From Alviniconcha marisindica (lineage: Eukaryota; Mollusca; Gastropoda; Provannidae), in the NCBI GenBank assembly GCA_018857735.1, contig JABMCL010002924.1, positions 248,001 through 312,000 on the forward strand: a stretch of DNA of 64,000 nt, read 5' to 3'. The notes under the pieces are model-generated. The model searched no databases. It was not told where the DNA came from and saw only the letters and a program-made list of their open reading frames with translations. The translations under genes and the position numbers were made by a program. Numbering within the stretch: position 1 is the first letter of the stretch; each line of letters begins with the position of its first letter. Below, piece by piece: positions 22,601 to 31,784 of this stretch.

Positions 22601-22774
22601 CTGCCAATCAATTTACCCCCATCAGTTTAACTTGATCTCAGAGTTTGGTTACAGATAAGTTTTAACATGTCTTACCGTTGTGCAGAAAATACAGGTGACG
22701 AACAGAATGAACATCCTGTAACGCATATGATTTGATGACATGGGTCTAACGCTACACCGAACCATTTTCAGCAT
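10421..22774 (-). CDS. Gene A: secreted acidic dibasic-rich precursor, three coding exons
   Basis: Spliced gene joined from exons 22676-22774, 13782-13896 and 10421-12054 (- strand). Splice phases are 0 then 1, exactly as in gene B. The protein is about 615 residues: a signal peptide (hydrophobic core MFILFVTCIF, residues about 21-30), a short linker, then a long exon with basic patches, aspartate tracts and furin-type sites (GRKKR, FRKKR, RQKR). It is closely related to gene B, which lies 14.6 kb away in opposite orientation. Exon 3 is open throughout and all splice sites are consensus, so it may be functional. It ends without the single-alpha-helix region or the TSP1 exon of B. Function unknown: a secreted acidic matrix or peptide precursor is the inference. 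No family is recognised. Confidence 0.7.
12370..12935 (+). mobile_element. tRNA-derived SINE (about 550 bp), copy 1
   Basis: The head carries Pol III boxes: GGATATCTCAGCGGTAGAGC (A-box) and GTTGCGGGGTTGAACCCC (B-box). A partial duplicate of the A-box region (GGATAGCTCAGTGCTC) lies just upstream. The body has GGGTCAACTTTCTGTGCTGA, then AAAGATCCTGGTCATT and CCAAAAGTGCAGGTG. The tail has AAGCGCTTAGGGCTCATC and GAGGCGCTTGACAAG. The same body recurs at 19700-20030 and 24335-24765. It sits in intron 2 of gene A, antisense to the gene. Confidence 0.8.
13648..13685. repeat. (CA)n microsatellite in intron 2 of gene A
   Basis: About 18 CA repeats follow a CG-rich alternating stretch. It lies roughly 100 bp from the exon 2 donor of gene A. 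Confidence 0.9.
13782..13896 (-). CDS. Gene A exon 2
   Basis: 115 bp = 38 codons plus one base. The acceptor is TTTACAAAGCAG and the donor GTAACT. The exon encodes GAAVDKKDVSEKATTADN, then KETELQLYLITEHKNSNVVT and the first base of a glycine codon. The end is homologous to B exon 2 (ELDLISENKTKVVT, same phase, same GTAACT donor). The left end of the DIRS-like element lies only about 70 bp upstream of the acceptor. Confidence 0.75.
14270..14785 (+). pseudogene. DIRS gag-like remnant
   Basis: The frame starts MSDDECTDHDDAQTSFSKLV and continues with an acidic, helical stretch (about 64 codons) before a stop. Further acidic and basic coding-like sequence follows in shifted frames up to 14785, where a nested repeat begins. 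Assignment as gag rests on its position between the left terminus and the RT. A continuation lies near 15990-16470, with RPFLNKPIQRIC and a glycine-arginine-rich end. Confidence 0.5.
14815..15770. repeat. Nested composite repeat inside the DIRS element
   Basis: Three repeat families lie end to end. 14815-14930 matches the leader of the fold-back family (CTTACTCCGGGAGAGTGAAG). 14938-15118 is the dispersed 175-bp repeat. 15197-15361 and 15601-15765 are inverted arms of the MITE-like family (GGAGACGGTCGGAAATTCCT against the complementary right arm). The block interrupts the gag region of the DIRS element, so it inserted later or was assembled there. Confidence 0.7.
15990..16475 (+). pseudogene. 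DIRS gag-like remnant, downstream part
   Basis: Coding-like fragments in shifted frames include RPFLNKPIQRICDEN (about 16157) and a basic, glycine- and arginine-rich tail (16263-16475: GRGFSPSQRRGSPHIFRGRP). Such basic tails are common in nucleic-acid-binding gag proteins. Frameshifts and stops are present. The assignment is by position before the RT. Confidence 0.45.
16634..17430 (+). pseudogene. DIRS reverse transcriptase
   Basis: The first segment (16634-17161) has the RT landmarks in order: RMILNLKRVNAQV, SLDLRDAYYSVPI (catalytic Asp), the LPNGLSLAPRLFTRLLKPV block and STSFLDDSLLLG, which carries the catalytic DD as FLDD. The chain then shifts frame and continues as LGFVVHPTKSVFEPSIQIQY, the thumb region. 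A poly-A run of about 19 near 16784 codes for lysines and may be a length-error site. Copying RNA into DNA would be its role; the breaks make this copy inactive. Confidence 0.8.
17579..17900 (+). pseudogene. DIRS RNase H domain
   Basis: The segment reads HWSHAEKNFHINYLRIKAAF, then LMLDNVTAVSCLSHMG and AAHIPGKDNVVADQESR, in the order found in DIRS and Gypsy RNase H domains. The acidic residue expected in the E-L-x-A motif appears as R-I-K-A, so a catalytic position is probably lost. It follows the RT after one or more frame breaks. Confidence 0.7.
18300..19230 (+). pseudogene. DIRS tyrosine recombinase
   Basis: The N-terminal SAM-like part is seen in SGSVDLLMCSWRPATTKAYS (near 18337). The C-terminal catalytic part has GHSTRTASASAAF (H-x-x-R, near 19044), LTSAGWSRQKSFSKFY and the likely nucleophilic tyrosine in KFYCKPV. 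The middle is broken by shifts and stops. The enzyme would integrate circular cDNA in active DIRS elements and distinguishes them from integrase-encoding LTR elements. Confidence 0.8.
19700..20030 (+). mobile_element. SINE body fragment
   Basis: It shares the body of the SINEs at 12370 and 24335: AAAATCCCGGTCATTGTGCC, AAAAGTGCAGGTGGCTGGTT, GCGCCGAGATGGCAGCAGTT and AAAGCGCGCTGTAAAAAGCT. The tRNA head is missing. At its 3' end it runs into GAGGACATTAAGCACCACAT, the start of the dispersed 175-bp repeat read in altered form. Confidence 0.7.
20031..22660. other. Non-coding part of gene A intron 1
   Basis: It contains T-rich tracts (20265-20345), a poly-G run (20696-20717), GT/CG-rich alternating DNA (20880-21000) and CA/CT repeats (21600-21800). 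A 14-bp inverted repeat AATAGACCCCTTTC pairs 20503-20516 with 22509-22522. No coding region is supported. Confidence 0.45.
22676..22774 (-). CDS. Gene A exon 1 (signal peptide)
   Basis: 99 bp = 33 codons, ending in phase 0 at donor GTAAGA. The product MLKMVRCSVRPMSSNHMRYR then MFILFVTCIFCTT has a long basic n-region and a hydrophobic core, like B exon 1. The start codon is set by homology of layout; the in-frame region upstream has no stop before a candidate acceptor at 22806 (CTCTTTTGTTTCTTCAG), so a 5' UTR exon may precede it. A 12-codon upstream ORF (22803 to 22768) overlaps the start as ATGCTGA. Confidence 0.6.
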
Positions 22775-22809
22775 GTCCCTCTTTTGTCTTGGACAGCCGT
22801 CATGTCTGA

Positions 22810-23740
22810 AGAAACAAAAGAGATTGATATGTCACTCATTAGCACTTAGAAATTGATAGTTTCATCCGGAAACAGCAATTTAGGTGAATGTTTTTATTCC
22901 ATCAAGTTCAAGTTCACGGAAACATGTATTATAACACACACAATGACAATGTCACATTATATACGTGCTTATTACATTATGTCATTTTGACTCGCAAGCT
23001 AGTTTAGCCTTTTGCGTACAAGTTTATGAGTGATGTGCACTAAGGAACACATAAATTTTAAGTTTCCATAGTGCTACGCGTTGTCGTCCAAGCTCGTTTT
23101 CAGCTGTTACATTTGTCCAAAATGTAATGTGTTCCCAGTTTCGGAGAAGTATATTTTTAAAATCTTGTTATACCTTGTTTCTTCTATATCCGGGAGTAAA
23201 ACGGATGTTTCATGAGAAGCAGCTATTTTTCAAAGATGAGATCAATTTCGCATGCCTCGCCATACCTGAATTTGCTGATGCACATCTTTGCTATCACAGT
23301 CAAGTGGTTAATAATGTTACATTCTGATACAAGTAAATTGTTTTGGTGTAATTTCCATTAATGTTGTGTTTTCAGTAGTGTTCACTGCTTTTTCAGTCAG
23401 GACCGTCGACCCTAGCTGTAAAATGCTGCAGCACTATTCATGTATACCTCCTACTGTGGCTGGGAGTCCTGCAGTCGGTGGCTTGAGTGATCGCGCTAGA
23501 TACCGACATGGGTAAAGCACACCGCGCTTTTACAAGATCTACAAAAATGTATACATAAAACCTCAAAAATAATATATAATCAGACTATATTGTTCTTTTT
23601 CACTGTAGGTGATCAACGTCTTCATATAGAATTTAGAAGTACAAGTTCACAGTAAGGGGGTGGAATGCGGGAATAAATTATATAAAATAAACGTGAATAA
23701 TAACTTAATGAAATAGAATAAAATAAGATCAAAAGATATC
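22810..23740. other. No gene seen; 5' flank of gene A
   Basis: AT-rich DNA upstream of gene A on the - strand. I see no TATA box or CpG-rich block that I would call a promoter. If the candidate acceptor at 22806 is used, the true promoter lies further right. Confidence 0.4.
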
Positions 23741-23749
23741 AAGAATTTA

Positions 23750-24345
23750 TTCCTGGCTGTAAACTGAAGATGGAGAAAAATCCCTGCACGTCTTTTCAAG
23801 TCTCAAACTACAGAGGCCAATCCAGCTAGCGAAGCGCTTCCTGGGGCTGGACCCCGACCGACACAGCCCTAGCTCCTCAACAACCCTACTGTGAATATTG
23901 CAGGCAAACCAAAGGCAAAGAGCAGCAGGACACTGTTCCACTCAGGGACGGTGCGGGGAAGGGTCTGTTGCCGGTACTGGGTCCTTAGGAAGGGACAGGA
24001 ACAGGAGTTGGTCCGGCGGCGACTTTTCTTCCGGTTCCCTGATGCTGGGGCATGCTTCGAGTCAATATTTAGCAGAACATTCTTCAATGTGTACAGCGTT
24101 GTGAGTCAGTCCTTTTTCTTTTTTGACTGCAGCGATGGGCAGTCACGCTTGATGTCGGCTTGCAGTTCTGCATGGCCCGGGACCCTGCTTGCACTCCTCT
24201 GGGCTTTCTCAATGGAGTCGCTGCAGCTGGAGTACCATACAGGACTGGCGTACTCCAGGAGTGGTCTCAGTACAGCTTTGTAGGCTGCTTCCTTCACCTT
24301 GCGGCTGCAGATACATAGACTGCGCCTGACAAAGCGGCGGAGAGG
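23750..24345 (-). pseudogene. LINE 3' end fragment (C-terminal part of RT ORF)
   Basis: On the - strand the frame reads FVRRSLCICSRKVKEAAYKA then VLRPLLEYASPVWYSSCSDS, the segment after the RT core in Jockey/CR1-type LINE proteins. Past a stop it continues with RRTNSCSCPFLRTQYRQQT and PRTVPEWNSVL, the usual FFPRTIxEWN motif near the C-terminus. It is truncated at the 5' side, where a SINE starts. At least one stop and a small deletion break it. Confidence 0.75.
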
Positions 24346-24765
24346 GGATAGCTCAGTGGTTAGAGCGCCGGACTCGTGATTGAAAGGTCACGGGTTCGAG
24401 TCCCTGCAAGAGCGGCGGAATAATTTTCTTCTCCAGGGTCAACTTTCTGTGCTGACTCTTATTTCGGTATCTGCAGTAGCACGGAAAAGATCCCAGTCAT
24501 TCCGCCAAAAGTGCAGGTGGCAGGTTGCAGCTAAACACGCATGCACCTTACGTATGTGGCTTTGCGTGAAGTGACATGGTGCATGGTTGTATGGGGTGTA
24601 CACAGAACGCGCCGAGACCGCAGCAGTTTCACATGGCACCAGCCATGTCAGTGTTGTAGGTACACCACTTCGGTGGATATTCAGAAAACGCGCTTTTAAA
24701 AGCTAGCAACTCACGTAGAATCACATGCGAGCGTAGCGAATCTGCTCGAGAGTGGAGAGCGAACA
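24335..24765 (+). mobile_element. tRNA-derived SINE, copy 2
   Basis: The best-preserved head in the window: GGATAGCTCAGTGGTTAGAG (A-box) and GGTCACGGGTTCGAGTCC (B-box). The body carries CAGGGTCAACTTTCTGTGCT, AAGATCCCAGTCATTCCGCC and GCGCCGAGACCGCAGCAGTT. It adjoins a LINE fragment on the left and a reversed piece of the 175-bp repeat on the right. Confidence 0.85.
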
Positions 24766-24870
24766 AAGCCCAGGGCTACAGAGTTCAGGAGCTGTGTGAA
24801 AGCCGAGGTGGACGTCCAGGGCTCCCGTACCTAATAAACCTACGGTTTCTATGGACGTAAAGCAACACTT
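24766..24870 (-). repeat. Reversed fragment of the dispersed 175-bp repeat
   Basis: AGTTCAGGAGCTGTGTGAAA, then GAGGTGGACGTCCAGGGCTC and ATGGACGTAAAG are the reverse complement of the 3' half of the repeat at 3955-4135. It follows a SINE directly, as a similar fragment does at 20000. Confidence 0.65.
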
Positions 24871-25097
24871 CAACTTCAGCCCAGGGTCCTGTTCGCACAG
24901 CTGGTGATGTGTAGGCCCCATCACAGGTCGTTAGAGATAGTCACCGGATCCGAGGTATTAATTTTGGCACTAGTGACATTTCGGAGTTGGTGGCTTGGTA
25001 GGGAGTCGGAGCCAGTTTCTAACTTCCTGCGCCATGTCATCTGCAGGGTCAAACGCTTCTGGGGATAGAAGGATCTCTTCTATCTTTCTTCCCAGAT

Positions 25098-25136
25098 GGC
25101 ACACACACGCGCACGCACGCACGAACACACACACAT

Positions 25137-25208
<72 letters not shown>

Positions 25209-25236
25209 TCACTCACTCACTCACTCTCTCACTCAC
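25098..25236. repeat. (CA)n / (CTCA)n microsatellite
   Basis: A long CA run (about 25129-25204) passes into CTCA tetranucleotides to about 25236. Simple-sequence DNA. Confidence 0.95.
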
Positions 25237-25239
25237 ACT

Positions 25240-26940
25240 CGAGTGCACAGAAGGAATGTAACGGGGAGCAAGCGAGGGGGAAAGGGGCAAAAAAGGAAGA
25301 AGACAGCCTGCTGTGCGAATGCAACCAAAAATTGCCAAACTAGCCTGATATTAATTCGGCAAGCAATATTTCAACGCCGGTAGACTTGTACATTATGAAG
25401 CGGAAACGCAACTGTCATGAATGTGGCACGAATCTGATATAAATAATAAGTACTCGATCTTCAAAATGTTCAGACGTTTCGAAAACAACAGCACTGACCA
25501 GGAATGTTCTGCGGACGTAAAAAAAAAAAAAAAGTTAAAAAGGATAAGCGAAAAATATTACATTTTGGCAGGTTCTGTTCGTCACAGGTCTGACTTCTGT
25601 TTGATCTCTTTGAATGTTGTGGCTGTTCTGCTGATTTGTTGAAATGGTCACATGAATTTGTCATCAGGTTCTTGTGAATGACGCTATTTGCTGTATTTGC
25701 GTCACAAATGAATAGAACAAAATAATTAAGAACATAATGATAGGATGCAGGGTAAGGTGCTTTATATTTAGTTATTTCTATTACCTTGCTGTTTGAATAG
25801 CAGTACAACAGTAAATTATTCTATGAAACGAAATCTGAGAACTAAAAATACACATTCTTCTGCAATCTTCGACTGATCGAGCTGCACCAAACCAAATGAT
25901 CGAGGTTGCATCACTTGTTCATTTTACAATACAATAAAATACAATAATAATTTATTAATCCTTAAAAAGGAAATTCAGTTGTCTGCCTTTGACAAATAAT
26001 AACAAGTACATAAAAATGTAATTAAATACTATACAGTTTCACTCGCTTAATTAGAATGAAAATAGGTAGTCCAAAGTGCTCTCGGCTGCGTTCCGCTTAA
26101 CTAAGTTGGTCTAGGTTTAGCGATTTTCATTGACGGATTTCTTGTGTATTTTTGATCCAATCTCAGTCAAAATTACTGTTGAGAAAAGCTTCATGTCTCG
26201 TCTTCCTGACTGTATTAATAAAAAGAATGTGAAAATTCACCCCTAAACGCTGCCTTCTGTCAGCGATGCGCATAGGCTGCGAACACCGCTCACTGTAAGC
26301 AGTTTTCAGACGCGGAGTGTTGGACGTACGCTAGTCCAGCCATGATGAAATCTATATCAATCAAAAGTGCTGTTGCAAAGCTTTCTTTCCATATCCATGA
26401 TGGCTGCCTTCGACAAGCAGAAGTCCTGAATAAAGTTGTTTGAAATGCATTTAACGGATTTTATACTATTTTTAGACCACGGACACTCTCATAAAAAATA
26501 TCAGTAGAAAGACCAATCTTTCTTCTTCAAAGTTATACTAAAATAAGAGTTCAAAACTATTCATACGTCCAACACTCAGCCGCCGAAACGTGATAACAAA
26601 GAGATTTTATTACCACAGCCGCACGGTCAGCCATGGCCGCTGAGGCGACCGCACAAGCGATCGTGCGTGCCAAGTTGGTGGATTCTCCACTATCAGAGTG
26701 TTTACATTGCGTGTAAACGATCTTGTTGATAAGTAAAATTATTAATCTTTTTCTTGAAAGCCAGATTAAGCAGTCAAACAAATGCTTCTGTCAGTAAAAA
26801 TGAAGCGGTCTGTGAACGATCGCAAACACGGGCGAGAGCTGGTTTGGCGGGTGTCAATGGGATGATCGACAAATCTATTTATAAACAGCAATTCTAGCAA
26901 ACTTTTCTACTAATGACAGTCTAGGAGAGGCTTTATTGGT
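25240..26940. other. No gene identified
   Basis: AT-rich sequence. Around 25925-26040, TTTATTAATCCTTAAAAAGG and the AATAATAACAAGTACAT stretch look like the 3' end of a LINE on the - strand. Otherwise I see nothing supportable. Confidence 0.4.
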
Positions 26941-26944
26941 AATA

Positions 26945-27455
26945 TCCAAGGAGACAGTCGGAAATTCCTGGGACATTTCAAGTGCCATTTTGGGCCACAA
27001 ATATCATCAGAATCACTCAAACAGATCTAGCGAATGAAGCCAACATTTGCAACAAAAGTGACTGATTCAGTCTGTAAATGGGTGAGTGGATCAATTGTTT
27101 TACTGACATCAGCACTCAGGAAGCGTGCACGGTTACTCAGAAATTAGATCTAGATCAAATGTCTGACAGGAGCATACGCATACTGAAGGACAGAATACAG
27201 AAATTTTATTGTCTATGAATAACATACAAATTTGCCTTACGACTGCATAAAAGATACCAGTAAGATAACACACGGTATAATACATAAGTACAAGACAAGA
27301 TCATAGATATAATGCAAATACCAGTAAAACAGTCTCATAGAGTCATATGCTATTTCCAAACGTAGTATGTTGAATATGACAGCAAAAGCAGGACACATGT
27401 ATATATATAATTACACTCACTTTCTGTTGCAAATGTTGGGTTTATTCGTTTCGTA
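26945..27455. repeat. MITE-like element with nested insertion
   Basis: The left arm starts GGAGACAGTCGGAAATTCCT at about 26950 and runs to GCAACAAAAGTGACTGATTC. Opposing sequence CTCACTTTCTGTTGCAAATG appears at 27416-27440. The family matches 7371-7690 in reverse. The right arm ends abruptly where the 27454-29882 element starts, which suggests that element inserted into this one. Confidence 0.5.
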
Positions 27456-29882
27456 TATGGGTCATTCTCCTGAAAACTGGTCAAAATTGTGACATAGAGG
27501 GTAAAAATTCAAAGTGTGAATTTTTTAATGCTATTATTTGGAAATGAAAGCTTGACATCTCTTGTGTACATAAATATAAGAAATAAATTGACAGGGTGAC
27601 AGGAACTTGGTTAATTGTACATTATGTTACGTCATAGGTCAGTGTCTCGCACGTTACAGAAGTCACCAGAAATGCATGAATAGAGTCGGCTCAGTGGCCA
27701 GTTTGACTCTTGCCTTTTTTATTATACAATATTTCCTAATTAATAAAGGAATATCTGTCACTTCTGACATTTTTTTATTTTTTAAATTTTTTTCTGCCTC
27801 TTTAACGATTTTGGTTAGAATGTCTTCTTCGAAGTACAAACATGCACGAAATAGATTACACATTTCTTTTCCTTAGTTTTTTCTTTTTTTCCCCCCCAGA
27901 GTAATTTGGAGGAGGGGGGGGGGGTGCATTGCACTAACTTGGTCTGAACCTTATATATAAATATACATGTCAGAGGGATATTTTTTCTTGCTTTCTAAAG
28001 TTAATAACCAATCGCACTTAATTATAATCTGTCTCACATGTTATGTAGACATCATCACAAGTACAAAAGGATATACTTGAACCATTGATCAAAAAACTTA
28101 ATAAACAAGTATATTCATTACAAAAGCAAGGTTCTTTCCACATTTTCTTGATTTGAACCGGTATTGACCCCTGCTTTAGATATCGGGATAACCAAGAGCG
28201 GCAGCAATCTAGTCCACAGTCACCCCAGCCATATTCTCTGTCTTACGCCCTGTGTAAAAGCAAGAAAATCTTTTCACTGTGTCTTACCCTGTTTTGTGAT
28301 GATGTACCATCAAACTAATTTGGATCGCAAAAGTTTCAGTATTTCTGAAGATCTAGTAGAAACGATTGTGGCTTTGACCTTGAACATAGCAAAATAATAT
28401 TTCTGAATGATACTCTGGCTGATGATGATGCATCACCATACTAAGTTTGACCGATCAGAGATATTGTCCGGGCAAACATTCACTGAAGTTCAGAACCTTC
28501 ACTGTGACCTTGACCTTGAATACAGCAAAGCAACCTTTTCACAAGCCATCCAGCTTATGAACATGCATTGTCAAACTAAGTTGGTCGCCCCCCAAAAAAG
28601 CAGTTCAGAACATATAATAGAAATAGTCATATTTGATTGTATGAACCGAAATTCAGTTACTGTGACCTTGACCTTGAAGATAGAAACCCATTTTTCGCAT
28701 ATGACGCTCTGGCTTATAATGATGTCTCGCCATACTGGGTTTGGTTACAAATGGTTCAGCGATGTATAAAATATCATCCAAACTAACATTAACTGAAACT
28801 TTTAACCTTGAACACAGCAATCCAACATTTTCACTGGACACTTCTTTGCTTATGATAATCTACGCTCAAATTGAGTTTGGTTGCAAACAACTCACTGGTT
28901 TAGAACTAATAAAAGATATAGTAGAAACTGTCATATTTTGATTATATGAGCCCACACTGTGACCTTGACCTTGAAGATAGAATCACATTTTTTCGCATGA
29001 CATTCCGGCTCATGGTGGTGCACCACAATACCAAGTTTGGTTACAAAAGATTGCAAACAAACACTCAGCCGAGTGGGAACAAATATGTGTCACGAGGGAT
29101 GTAACATCCCTCATCCCTGAAGACACCACAGTGCTTTCCCTTTTCTAGTAAAATAATATACCACACACAGCACAAAAACAGGTCAAACGTTGCTGCCGCA
29201 AGTCAGCTGGTGTGGACTGGTACGTTAGGGTAGGTCGAAAGTCAATGGTACAAGCAGAAATAATTATTTTGTGTGCTCGCACGTTACAGCATTGTAAGAC
29301 ACCACGTCAACCACCCCTGAAAAAATGACTGTAATTTATTTCGTGTCATTCTTTTGTCATCAAACAAGCATTAAAAATAAGGTGAAATGTGGTTATCTAC
29401 TAAGCTGATGAAAAAAGACAGTTTTATGGTTTCCGTTGTGAACAAGTCACAATATCGTGATACACACTCAGAAGACACCATCGGTAACGTGCGAGACACT
29501 GATTATCTTTCCTTTGTTTGGAGCTGTTAATAGAAAGCAAAACACAATAAATACCATTTGTATGTAAGAACTGGCCTTCTTTCTCATGAAACCTGTTTTT
29601 ATTCAATCATGAACGATTCCAAGGAAATATCTGCGATCAGCTAACCTTCCCAAAGCCATGTCACAAATGGCGGCCATGAAATGTCGCGATTTTTACCCAA
29701 AAAGTCTCACAGCGCAAGAAATAATGATGCATTTACCTATTGTGGCATTTCCCTTATTTCTCCAAACACATTACATCAGAAATATAGCGGTAGTTTAAAA
29801 AGTTTCATGTTTTAGTTTAATTTTTATTTCATCGGGAAAAGGCACCCTCTTTGGTCCAGTTTTCAGGAGAATGACCCATATA
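27454..29882. mobile_element. Non-autonomous TIR element of about 2.4 kb
   Basis: Perfect 27-bp terminal inverted repeats: 27454-27480 (TATATGGGTCATTCTCCTGA + AAACTGG) and its complement at 29856-29882. A subterminal 18-bp inverted repeat pairs 27640-27657 with 29484-29501 (CAGTGTCTCGCACGTTAC). The target site is probably TA or TATA, but the ends themselves begin TATA, so this is not resolved. No transposase-like frame is present. The centre holds a degenerate tandem repeat (28160-29060). I cannot name the superfamily. Confidence 0.75.
28160..29060 (+). repeat. Degenerate ~130-155 bp tandem repeat with TGACCTTGACCTTGA blocks
   Basis: About six units share a track of TGACCTTGACCTTGAA.ATAG, then GC.TATGATGATG, and CATACTAAGTTTG.TC. 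The TGACCTTGACCTT blocks recur near 28372, 28504, 28660, 28801 (decayed) and 28955, spaced 132, 156, 141 and 154 bp. On the - strand each reads TCAAGGTCAAGGTCA. The short open frames crossing it are by-products of the repeat. Confidence 0.7.
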
Positions 29883-30655
29883 TTAGGTAAATGGCTGCAG
29901 AAAGAAGACATAGCCGAGATTGCTGTGCACTTTGTTTTTTGCCTAAGTGGGGACAGAATCTCCTAAGAAATAAAAGCAAAAGTAATTAAACCTAGTGCAT
30001 CGAGCAGAGGAAACATAAAAATAAAACATACATAAAAAGTAGAAAAAAAGTAAGCGTCGCGAGGCATCTTAAAATCAAATCAGTTTATTTACTCTGGTAA
30101 GATTGCAAGGTTGGCAGTCATAGCACCATTCCGCGCTGCACGCACTGCACGCGCGGTCTTGACTGAGTCAGCGCGTTATGACCTGAAAATAATGTGCGTG
30201 TACGCTTGTTTACGCTTCAGTATGGCTAGCAAAAGGCGCCATTATTCTTGTTTGCTTTTGTATACTGTAAGAACTATCACTCGCATAAAATCGTCACAAA
30301 TCAAAGATTCCGTTTTTTCTTTATGTGTGTGAACATAAAAGTTGTTTAAAAGCACAGGGTGTGTTATTTTTCTCTTCCATAATCACACAGCATCCAACTT
30401 GACGAGAATAACTTTGATTCTCATATCCGGCCCTCCTTCTTGGAGTCATCATTCCGTTTTGTTGTTGCTGTTGTTTGTTTCCTTTGGTCTTTGTTCAAGT
30501 TAGGCATTGTTTTAGAGCCATTCTTCTTTCTACTTAGCTAGTAGCTCTACCGCCTCAAAATAGTTATTAAAATCACCTGCGCTAGTGTAATTTCTCTCTC
30601 TCCCCCCCCCCCCTTCCCAAATGTGGGGTCCAAAGCAAGAGAAAGTGCGAAAGCC
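29883..30655. other. No gene identified
   Basis: AT-rich non-coding DNA with a poly-C run at about 30602-30614. Nothing else is supported. Confidence 0.4.
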
Positions 30656-30659
30656 ATGG

Positions 30660-31110
30660 GTCTTGCGTTAGTATTGTTGGATTTTCAGCATGCGTGTGTC
30701 AGAAAAAGAGCGTAGTGTACGAGACGGAGTGTAGACATGTAGCAGTTCAGAGAGGTAAGCAGGACCCGAACCGTTTATAGCACTGAAACACATACAAGCG
30801 ACTTTATACTTAATACGTTTTCCAATGGGAAGCCAAAGCAGTTTGTGTATTTTCCAGGAGAGGTACACGTGTAGAATGGTGATGACAGGGTGCCAAATCA
30901 TGCCGTCACAGTTACTGTAATGTCAACCTAATAAAATGGGACTTAATGACAAAGAAAGATGAAGGCACCGAACCAGGAGCACAGCACTGTCCAAATCTGA
31001 CTTCGCAACTGATTGCCTTTTCTGTCGGCTACCAGCTAAAGATGACCGAAGAAAGGAAATGATGTTGGCTACGAAATTAGTACAGTCAACTATCAGGAAA
31101 AACTTGCACA
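30660..31110 (-). pseudogene. LINE RT C-terminal fragment
   Basis: On the - strand, LLWLPIGKRIKYKVACMCFS then NGSGPAYLSELLHVYTPSRT and LRSFSDTRMLKIQQY match the widespread LINE segment of the form LHWLP...Y...PPYL..L...Y.P.R.LRS. The upstream part (FLIVDCTNFVANIISFLRSS, near 31080) belongs to the same family in another frame. The frame is broken by a short loss near 30905. The 5' part of the element is absent. Confidence 0.7.
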
Positions 31111-31165
31111 AGCATGCTCACTCGATGGCCACAGGACAAACGGGCAGAAACCGTGCGCAGATGCA

Positions 31166-31591
31166 TTGTACCACAGCCAGTGGAACATTAACTTCAGAGC
31201 AAAAAAAAAGCAAGAAAAAAAAAGCATTCCAGTAGCCTTCCGTCGCCCTTCTGAAATGCAGACTGTTGGTGTTCAAAAAGGCAGACCGGAAGACGTAGCT
31301 TGGGCTGAAGCCTTCACACAAATCGTTAGATACTGTACAGAAAATGACGAACAAATAACCGTTACTGACTTGTGTGAGAAGTTAAAGGAGTACTTAAATG
31401 GAGACACGCCGTACACAGAAAAATACGTGAAAATGAAGCTCGAGAGCCATTTCGGGGAGGACGTCATCCTTACTGGTATCCGGGGGAAACGGAATGTTGT
31501 TACATCCCGGTCAACTGCCGAAAAGATCTTAGAACGGTTTTCAAAATCTGCCAAGGAAAAAGACGGGGAGAAAAATGAAGCATACAAATAG
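31166..31591 (+). pseudogene. N-terminal part of an uncharacterised multi-copy gene
   Basis: A 141-codon frame; the conserved-looking part is residues about 45-125: AEAFTQIVRYCTENDEQITV, LKEYLNGDTPYTEKYVKMKL and FGEDVILTGIRGKRNVVTSR. From memory this resembles a repeated family of uncharacterised molluscan and cnidarian proteins that continues with the segment at 31785-32836. No function is known to me. The first about 25 codons (lysine-rich, poly-A) may not be real. Whether the family is a host gene family or part of a mobile element I cannot tell. Confidence 0.5.
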
Positions 31592-31784
31592 CAGCAAAGC
31601 TGCTACCTGCTAATATCAACAACATTGAAACATCAAAAGAGTACGCTTCAGTGCGAAGGTCGCAGACCTAGCAGCAAATTTAGACTACATACCACCTTCA
31701 CTTTTAGTTTTTTTTTAGTTTTTTGTTGTTGCTGTTGCAGGGGAAGAAAGAACTTGAAGTCAAAATAGCTTCTCTGCATAATTT

